From positions 1 through 11,817 of the forward strand of contig DAOOGN010000107.1 in NCBI GenBank assembly GCA_035415725.1: a DNA stretch of 11,817 nucleotides, given 5' to 3'. Source of the stretch: DSWT01 sp035415725 (GTDB lineage Bacteria > Chloroflexota > Anaerolineae > B4-G1 > SLSP01). Shown piece after piece: positions 7,043 through 11,817 of this stretch (the first letter of the stretch is position 1; each line of letters begins with the position of its first letter). The translations under genes were made by a program, and so were the position numbers. The notes beneath the pieces were generated by a model that saw nothing but the letters and a program-made list of their open reading frames with translations, was not told where the DNA came from and did not search any database.

Positions 7043-7956
7043 TCAGAGCGCAATTCCACGACGTCTGTAATCCACTGCGAGCGGCCACGTTTGGGCAGCA
7101 CGAGCGTCACCTGCCCGCGCAACTGGACCAACAGTGCGCCGCGCGCTTCATCGGCGGAGAGCGTGGACTCTGCGCCGGAAGCGTCGCGCACGACCAACTG
7201 TGTGAACGCAGGGTTGGCGACGATGCCGACGATGGGGACGCCTTCGACGCGGGAACCGCTCGACGCTTTACGCACGGCCCCATCTTCTTCACTCTTGAAC
7301 ATCACGTCGGTTTGCTCCACCGTGACCAACTGTGTCGGGCCGATGAGCAGCCGGCCTATCGAGGTGGACTGTCCGTCAATCACCAACGGCGTCTCCTTCT
7401 CCACCACGATAATCCGCTGGATGCCCTTGATCCACGATGAAATGTGCAGATTCTCGTCGGCAAAGCGGATGCCGTCTTCGTAAGGCATCAGTAGCGCGCT
7501 CGCGGTGAGATTTTCCCTGGTGATGGTGACGAAGCCGCCATCGTTTGAGGTCAGGGTGACGCTCTCGAAGTCGGCCACGCCTTGTTGGGCCAGGAAATCC
7601 AGCAGCGGCAGGTGGGTATGCGGCTGGTCGCGGTAGGGCAGGATGTCGTCGATGAGCACGTAACCCGGATGGGGCACATCGCCCCCGAAGGTGATCCCGG
7701 CGTAGAACGGCACATTTTCCATTTCAATCGCGCCGTGATCGTCGTGGCAGGTTGTGCACGTGTGGAACTGGGACGGTTCATGGCACTCGAGGCACTCATT
7801 CATCGTATAGGCTTCTTCTGCCAGGGTAGCGAGCGGAAAGTGCGTCAACAACTGCACGGGCACCGGTTTCTGCGCGCCGGCACTTAGGCCAATAATGCCG
7901 ACAACAAGGATGATCAAAGCAGCCATTAAAATCCACGACCAACGACGTTTGTGCAT
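7039..7956 (-). CDS. Membrane-anchored di-haem c-type cytochrome-like protein with sulfite-oxidase-like domains
   Basis: A 305-residue protein. Residues 1-28 are a basic start followed by a hydrophobic helix (signal anchor, or a signal peptide ending near SAGA). Two haem c motifs follow: CLECH (55-59) and CTTCH (67-71), with further His at 64, 74, 96, 113 and 115 as possible distal ligands. The remainder looks like two copies of the domain seen in the small lipoprotein: about 116-186 (PLLDFLAQQGV, then GGFVTITRENL) and about 230-303 (EGVPIVGIVANPA, then ARGALLVQL). It would sit outside the cytoplasmic membrane and could pass or sense electrons. ATG 7956 is supported by GAGGAG at 7961-7966. 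It lies 65 bp after the T-component gene with no terminator between, and its stop overlaps the phosphatase start. Haem attachment is inferred from the motifs alone; no partner oxidase or reductase is visible. Confidence 0.85.
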   Translation of the reverse strand: MHKRRWSWILMAALIILVVGIIGLSAGAQKPVPVQLLTHFPLATLAEEAYTMNECLECHEPSQFHTCTTCHDDHGAIEMENVPFYAGITFGGDVPHPGYVLIDDILPYRDQPHTHLPLLDFLAQQGVADFESVTLTSNDGGFVTITRENLTASALLMPYEDGIRFADENLHISSWIKGIQRIIVVEKETPLVIDGQSTSIGRLLIGPTQLVTVEQTDVMFKSEEDGAVRKASSGSRVEGVPIVGIVANPAFTQLVVRDASGAESTLSADEARGALLVQLRGQVTLVLPKRGRSQWITDVVELRSE

Positions 7957-8021
7957 AACACTCCTCGTATAAAACAGTCCGGTTGTCTAGGACGGATTGC
8001 CCATTCACCCTGCGCCGCGAG

Positions 8022-8837
8022 TTACCGGGTGACGATCACCGCCAACATCGCTACCGCCAGTATGCCGAGGGCGACGCCGTCTCGTCGGGTGAAGGCGACT
8101 TCCCGCAGGAAGGTGCGACGCGGATATTTGCCGAAGCAGCGACCTTCCATCGATACGGCCAGCGCGTCCACTTTGCTCATCGCCGAGACGAGCAGCGGCA
8201 GGAAGAATTGCCGGGCGAGGGCGAAGAAACGTTTCACTCCGCCCCGGTCATAGGCAATGCCGCGCGCTAACTGCGCCTGATAGACGGTCTGCGCTTCTTG
8301 CTCGAACAGCGGCACCAGACGCAGCGCCGTGATCAGCATAAAACCGTAGCGATAGGGCACCCCCGCCTGCATCAGCGCATAACCCAGATCGTTCGGCTCG
8401 GTGGTCAACACGAACAGGTAGCTGAATAAAATCACGCTCAACAGCCGTCCCGCCGTGTAGATGCCCTTGACGATGCCCGTCTCGGTCACACGCAGTGGGC
8501 CGAGTTGTAGCAATGGCGTCTCCGCGTGGGTGAAGAAAACCTGCACCGCGAAAAGGGTCAGCGCGGTGACGGCGAAAAAGCGCAGGCCGCGCACTTTGTG
8601 CAACGTCAAACCGTTGAGCGGAAAGGCTGCCCCCGCCAGGGCGAGTATTATGAGCACGCCCATCGGCTGTTGCATGATGAAGAGCGCCACTGTGCCGCCC
8701 GCGAGCCACGCCAGCTTCACCAATGGATGCAGGTGATGCAGGAGCGAGGCGCCCGGCTGGTAGGTGACGCGCTGTAGCCGCCCCACTGCTCGGCGTGAGC
8801 GCGAGGCGTGATATGGGATCTGTGACGTGTCAGACAT
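8022..8837 (-). CDS. ykoC: ECF transporter T component (CbiQ/EcfT family, YkoC-like)
   Basis: A 271-residue integral membrane protein that couples the ATPases to the S component of an energy-coupling factor importer. Typical EcfT features are LHPLVKL (36-42), several hydrophobic helices between about 43 and 215, and the coupling helix motif ARG at 191-193 (QLARGIAYDRG). The second coupling motif, normally ARG, is present as SMEGRCFG (229-236), so the Ala-Arg-Gly is altered to Gly-Arg-Cys. A last helix spans about 254-270. The start ATG 8835-8837 overlaps the end of the ATPase gene by 8 bp, which points to translational coupling. Gene order S component, double ATPase, T component is that of Bacillus ykoEDC, so I use the symbol by homology; function with HMP is an inference. 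Confidence 0.88.
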   Translation of the reverse strand: MSDTSQIPYHASRSRRAVGRLQRVTYQPGASLLHHLHPLVKLAWLAGGTVALFIMQQPMGVLIILALAGAAFPLNGLTLHKVRGLRFFAVTALTLFAVQVFFTHAETPLLQLGPLRVTETGIVKGIYTAGRLLSVILFSYLFVLTTEPNDLGYALMQAGVPYRYGFMLITALRLVPLFEQEAQTVYQAQLARGIAYDRGGVKRFFALARQFFLPLLVSAMSKVDALAVSMEGRCFGKYPRRTFLREVAFTRRDGVALGILAVAMLAVIVTR

Positions 8838-10359
8838 CGGTCATATTCCTGGGCGTGACAGGTTTTCTGAAATCTGTCACGTCTGACGGGAGATACGCTT
8901 CGCATCCCATACGCGCCAGTTGAGCGAAACCCTGTGCCGTCGGTGCGTCTATGATCAACCGCCCGGCCTGGAAGAAGAGCAGCCGGGTGGCGTAGCCCTG
9001 TGCGATATCCGGCGCATGGTTGATGAGCACCACCGAACTGCCTCCATTGACGCGCGCGCGCAGCCATTCCAGCAGTCGCGCGGCGTTGTCCGGGTCTTGT
9101 CCGATGAGGATTTCGTCCAGGAGAAGCAAACTGGGCGTATAACTGAGCATCGCCACCAGATTAAGCCGCCGTTTTTCGCCGTAACTCAGCCGGTACGGAG
9201 GGTCAGCGTGGCGGTCGCCCAGCCCGACTTCATCCAACAGAGCAATCGTCCGCGCCTCGGTTTCGGCATTCCATGTGCCGAAGTTGCGGGGGGCGAGCGT
9301 CGCCTCCTGCCAGACAGTTTCAGCAAACAGTTGGTGGTCGGGATTTTGGAAGATGTAGGCCGCGCGCTGCGCCATCTTAGAAACCGGCGTTGTGCGGGTG
9401 TCCAGCCCGGCTATCTCGACATGCCCTTCCGCCGGTTTGAGCAGACCGAGCAGGCATTGCAGGAACGTCGTCTTGCCGGAGCCATTGTCGCCCATCACCG
9501 CTACGAACTCGCCCGGTCTGATTTCCACCGAAACGTCGTGCAGCACGGTATGACCGTTGTATCCCGCGTGCAGGCGCTCTGTTTTGACCAAGGGGGAAGG
9601 GGGTAAGGAGTCCGAAGTAGGGAGTAAGGAGGAGGGAGTATGGAGTAAGGAGCAGGGAGTAGGAAGTAGGGAGGTTGGGAACTGACGACTATCGACTGAG
9701 AGCTGTCCGTCTTCCATCCGCAGCCAGCGAGGGCTGAAACGACGCAGGTAGGCGACTTTGTGTTCGATGACGATGACGGTGATGGCCTCCGCCTCGCGGA
9801 TACGGGCAATCACGTCGAAAATTTGCGCAGTCGCCGTGGGGTCCAGATTAGAGGTCGGCTCGTCGAAGATCAACACCTGCGGGCGCGCCGCTAGCAGTGC
9901 CGCGACCGCTACGCGCTGCTTCTCGCCGCCGGAAAGTGTAGCCAGGGTACGGTCTTTGAGGTGTTGTGCGTCGACCACCTGCAACGCCCACTCCATGCGT
10001 CCCCGAATGTCCTCGCGTGGCAGACGGCGGTTTTCCAGCCCGAAGGCGATCTCATCCTGCACGGTGAGGGTGCAGAACTGCGCCTCCGGGTTTTGTTGCA
10101 CCAGGCCGACGATTTCGGCAATGTCGTAAATGGGCGTGCGGCGCACATCCATCCCGGCGACGGTGATTTCTCCCGTCGCCTCGCCGTCGTATTGGTTGAA
10201 CAGGAATCCGCCCAGCGCCAACGCCAGCGTCGATTTTCCGCAGCCTGACGGCCCCGTGAGGACGACAAACTCTCCCGGTGCGATATCGAGGTTAACGTCG
10301 CGCAAGGCGTAACGGTCACTGCCGCTAAAGCGATAGGAAAATCCCTGAACCTGGATCAT
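8830..10359 (-). CDS. ykoD: ECF transporter double ATPase (YkoD-like)
   Basis: A 509-residue protein with two ABC ATPase domains in one chain, as in YkoD. Domain 1: Walker A GPSGCGKST (36-44), Q-loop QQNPEAQF (88-95), signature LSGGEKQR (142-149), Walker B VLIFDEPT (162-169), His200. Domain 2: Walker A GDNGSGKTT (290-298), Q-loop FQNPDHQLF (337-345), a signature LSYGEKRR (391-398) with Tyr in place of the first Gly, Walker B LLLLDE (411-416), His448. It powers the importer from the cytoplasmic face. Two segments are unusual: the linker 221-256, rich in Ser, Leu, Pro and Thr, is coded by a low-complexity repeat, and the C-terminal part from about 493 is coded by a palindromic repeat. Both are in frame, so the protein should be intact. 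The gap to the S component gene is 7 bp and the overlap with the T component gene is 8 bp. The ribosome binding site is weak, consistent with coupling. Confidence 0.92.
   Translation of the reverse strand: MIQVQGFSYRFSGSDRYALRDVNLDIAPGEFVVLTGPSGCGKSTLALALGGFLFNQYDGEATGEITVAGMDVRRTPIYDIAEIVGLVQQNPEAQFCTLTVQDEIAFGLENRRLPREDIRGRMEWALQVVDAQHLKDRTLATLSGGEKQRVAVAALLAARPQVLIFDEPTSNLDPTATAQIFDVIARIREAEAITVIVIEHKVAYLRRFSPRWLRMEDGQLSVDSRQFPTSLLPTPCSLLHTPSSLLPTSDSLPPSPLVKTERLHAGYNGHTVLHDVSVEIRPGEFVAVMGDNGSGKTTFLQCLLGLLKPAEGHVEIAGLDTRTTPVSKMAQRAAYIFQNPDHQLFAETVWQEATLAPRNFGTWNAETEARTIALLDEVGLGDRHADPPYRLSYGEKRRLNLVAMLSYTPSLLLLDEILIGQDPDNAARLLEWLRARVNGGSSVVLINHAPDIAQGYATRLLFFQAGRLIIDAPTAQGFAQLARMGCEAYLPSDVTDFRKPVTPRNMTDV
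8854..8881. repeat. 28-bp inverted repeat inside the ATPase C-terminus
   Basis: CGTGACAGGTTT and AAATCTGTCACG pair over 12 bp, with one G-T mismatch, around TCTG. Flanking 8824-8835 and 8881-8889 add a further GTCAGAC/GTCTGAC pair. The element is read as the last 16 or so residues of the ATPase and sits beside the T-component start codon. In RNA it forms a hairpin that could affect coupling at this junction. Similar GTGACAGGTTT palindromes are remembered as interspersed repeats in Chloroflexota, which I cannot verify here. Confidence 0.7.
9592..9699. repeat. Low-complexity GGGAGTA/AAGGAGT repeat encoding the inter-ABC linker
   Basis: A run of imperfect words (GGGAGTA, AGTAAGGAG, GAAGTAGG) extends through 9600-9675, followed by an ACTGACGACTATCGACTGA stretch near 9680-9699. 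On the minus strand it is read in frame as residues about 221-256 of the double ATPase. Period is not fixed, so it is a word-type repeat rather than a strict tandem repeat. Confidence 0.8.
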
Positions 10360-10366
10360 CTGGATA

Positions 10367-11719
10367 TTATCTACCGTTTACCTCTATCCGCGTCACCTGC
10401 GGCGCGATCACCGTTCCATCCATCTGCGCTACGGCAAACGTGACACGCTCCGTGCCGATGACGGTGAAGATGCGCGTTTCATCGTCGCGCAGCGCCCGGT
10501 CTAAGGGGATAGTGATCGGCTCCTCCGGGGTGAACAGCACGACGGTGGTGGCCTCGGGCGCCGGTTCGAGCGCTTTCAGCACTTCGCTTAAGGGCGCTCC
10601 CTGCAACTTTTGCGGGCCGTTGCCGACATCTAGTGTGATACTGTCCATCTCGAATTGCCAGTCATCAGGATTGAAAGGCGCCGGCTTGCCCAGCGCACCG
10701 CCGATCTCCAATGTTGCCGCCCCGACGACGGTGAGATGGCTCACGCCGCGCACTTGCGCCTTAGTATTCGCGGCGCCGACGATGTCATAGGAGGTCTTGC
10801 TGCCGGTCCCCTGCGAAGCGAGCAGCAGATTCGCATTCGTTTGGACTTCGTCCATGCTGATGAAGAAAGCGTAGCCATCGGTCGCCTGGACGAGCACCAG
10901 TTCCGCCTCGGCTTGCGGCTGCGCCTGGGCGATCAGCTCACGTAAAAGGACGCCGGTATAATGTGTAGCGTCTCCGGCGGTGATGGTCGGGAGGTCGCCG
11001 TGTTCTTGGGGATAGGTGTAAGGCGCGTCCACGGCGCCGTCGATGGGGATTTGAGCCGCGCCCCGTACCGCGCCGTGCAGGTAGATGGCAAGCAATGTCG
11101 CCATGAGCGCGACGCCGATCAGGAAAGCCGGATAGACGCGGCGGTGCAGCGGCTGCGCCGGGCGATCCTTGACGACGCCGGCGCGGCGCAAAGTGCTTGT
11201 CAGCGCATGCCCCAGGAAGCCGGCGAATACGATGCCCGACAGTCCGGCTATCGCGCCGATGAGCATCATAGCTCCATAAGAAAGGATGTCGGCAGGCAGG
11301 ACGGCGAACAGTTGAAAGATGATGACGTTCGAGAAGGAGGCCAATCCGCCGGCGAGCAGGTAGCCGGGCAGGCGGTCCTTATCGCGGAAGGGCAGGAAAC
11401 CCACATCCACCAGAATACCGGCGATGATGTCTACGAGAACGACGAGCAGGCCGTGAGTGTTGCCGGTGAGCAGTTCCACGAAACCTTTGACGATGCCGGT
11501 GACCGTACCCGTCCCCTGTTTGCCGGTTAGCCCCACGGCCAACGTTAGCCAGAGAACGTGTAACCCGGCAGCCCATTGCATCCCCCCCGGTATGCCGATG
11601 AAGGATTGCACAACGCGCCCGGCCATGTTGATGTAAGTGCTTGTCACGCCGCCTAGCGCGGCCAATGCTGCCATCAGCAGCAGATCGCGGGTGGAGAAAT
11701 AGTAACGATTCTTTGGCAT
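10367..11719 (-). CDS. ykoE: YkoE-type ECF S component with extracytoplasmic C-terminal domains
   Basis: Residues 1-180 match the YkoE family of substrate-capture (S) components: STRDLLLMAALAALGGV (9-25), GVPxG-like IGIPGGMQWAAGLHVLW (41-57), GFVELLTGNTHG (79-90), and several hydrophobic helices. YkoE is the HMP/thiamine-precursor S component of Bacillus ykoEDC, so the same substrate is the default guess. The protein continues well past the usual family length: a further transmembrane helix at about 196-214, then roughly 235 residues outside the membrane with two copies of the sulfite-oxidase-like domain. These hold IPIDGAVDAPYTY (224-236), DGYAFFISMDEVQ (281-293), and a second copy from about 352 to 449. 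The DGAVDAP segment closely matches SGAVDTP in the small lipoprotein of the same operon. The start ATG 11719 is fixed by AGGAGA at 11725-11730. A perfect palindrome lies just upstream. Confidence 0.9.
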   Translation of the reverse strand: MPKNRYYFSTRDLLLMAALAALGGVTSTYINMAGRVVQSFIGIPGGMQWAAGLHVLWLTLAVGLTGKQGTGTVTGIVKGFVELLTGNTHGLLVVLVDIIAGILVDVGFLPFRDKDRLPGYLLAGGLASFSNVIIFQLFAVLPADILSYGAMMLIGAIAGLSGIVFAGFLGHALTSTLRRAGVVKDRPAQPLHRRVYPAFLIGVALMATLLAIYLHGAVRGAAQIPIDGAVDAPYTYPQEHGDLPTITAGDATHYTGVLLRELIAQAQPQAEAELVLVQATDGYAFFISMDEVQTNANLLLASQGTGSKTSYDIVGAANTKAQVRGVSHLTVVGAATLEIGGALGKPAPFNPDDWQFEMDSITLDVGNGPQKLQGAPLSEVLKALEPAPEATTVVLFTPEEPITIPLDRALRDDETRIFTVIGTERVTFAVAQMDGTVIAPQVTRIEVNGR

Positions 11720-11730
11720 GGGATTCTCCT

Positions 11731-11746
11731 GTTTGAACGTTCAAAC
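11731..11746. promoter_or_regulatory. 16-bp perfect palindrome, likely operator
   Basis: GTTTGAACGTTCAAAC is a perfect palindrome directly upstream of the ribosome binding site of the S-component gene and just downstream of a candidate promoter. Its size and symmetry suit a dimeric repressor of the TetR or LacI type. No regulator gene is in the window. No conserved TPP-riboswitch (THI-box) words were found in the 98 bp that remain upstream. Confidence 0.65.
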
Positions 11747-11748
11747 GT

Positions 11749-11777
11749 TGTATCTATTCAGGCTAGTGGTCTGTCAA
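11749..11777 (-). promoter_or_regulatory. Candidate promoter for the ECF operon
   Basis: On the minus strand a perfect TTGACA (11772-11777) is followed after 15 bp by TAGATA (11751-11756), or after 17 bp by GATACA (11749-11754). The palindrome starts within 5 bp, so a bound repressor would cover the start point. The -10 match is only moderate. Confidence 0.4.
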
Positions 11778-11817
11778 GGATCATATTCCCAGTACGTACA
11801 AAATGCTGTTGTGGTTG

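Noticed and set aside
7957..8021. Separate promoter for the cytochrome-phosphatase-lipoprotein genes
   Set aside because: No convincing -35/-10 pair with proper spacing was found, and no terminator follows the T-component gene, so read-through is the simpler view.
8022..11719. Cobalt or nickel CbiMNQO importer
   Set aside because: The S component matches the YkoE type, not CbiM, and a double ATPase in one chain with this gene order fits YkoEDC; CbiN is absent.

Overview
The window looks like chromosomal DNA of an anaerobic or facultatively anaerobic bacterium, most likely a Chloroflexota member of the Anaerolineae or Caldilineae type. This is an inference from four things: moderately high GC, a glycyl radical enzyme, a YkoEDC-type ECF transporter, and many short low-complexity and palindromic repeats placed between and even inside genes. 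No rRNA, tRNA, CRISPR array or insertion sequence was seen.

Layout. Positions 1-4946 read on the plus strand. A 5' fragment of an unidentified gene (80-232), with its own good ribosome binding site, runs out of frame into a GxGYxYP-family lipoprotein gene (to 2708). A repeat-rich spacer follows, then a complete glycyl radical enzyme of unknown substrate (2805-4946). A strong hairpin terminator (4955-5006) separates these from a convergent minus-strand cluster.

The minus-strand cluster reads from right to left: YkoE-like S component (11719-10367), double-ATPase YkoD-like protein (10359-8830), EcfT/YkoC-like T component (8837-8022), a di-haem c-type cytochrome-like protein (7956-7039), an alkaline-phosphatase-superfamily lipoprotein (7042-5732) and a small lipoprotein (5581-5096). 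The first three are a complete ECF importer in the YkoEDC order known for thiamine-precursor (HMP) uptake. Overlaps or short gaps join most of the genes, and the best promoter/operator candidate is a 16-bp perfect palindrome just upstream of the S component.

The most unusual point is that the last three proteins and the C-terminal extension of the S component appear to share one small domain. It resembles the molybdenum-binding (sulfite oxidase) fold but has no molybdenum-ligand cysteine in the copy that can be aligned, and up to six copies may occur in the one operon. This suggests an extracytoplasmic capture, processing or redox module dedicated to an ECF transporter, a class that normally works without soluble binding proteins. 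The substrate is unknown; HMP or thiamine is the default guess.

The second theme is repeat invasion. Several unrelated short repeat types are read in frame as the phosphatase signal peptide, the phosphatase C-terminus, the linker between the two ABC domains and the ABC C-terminus, and one supplies the ribosome binding site of the glycyl radical enzyme.
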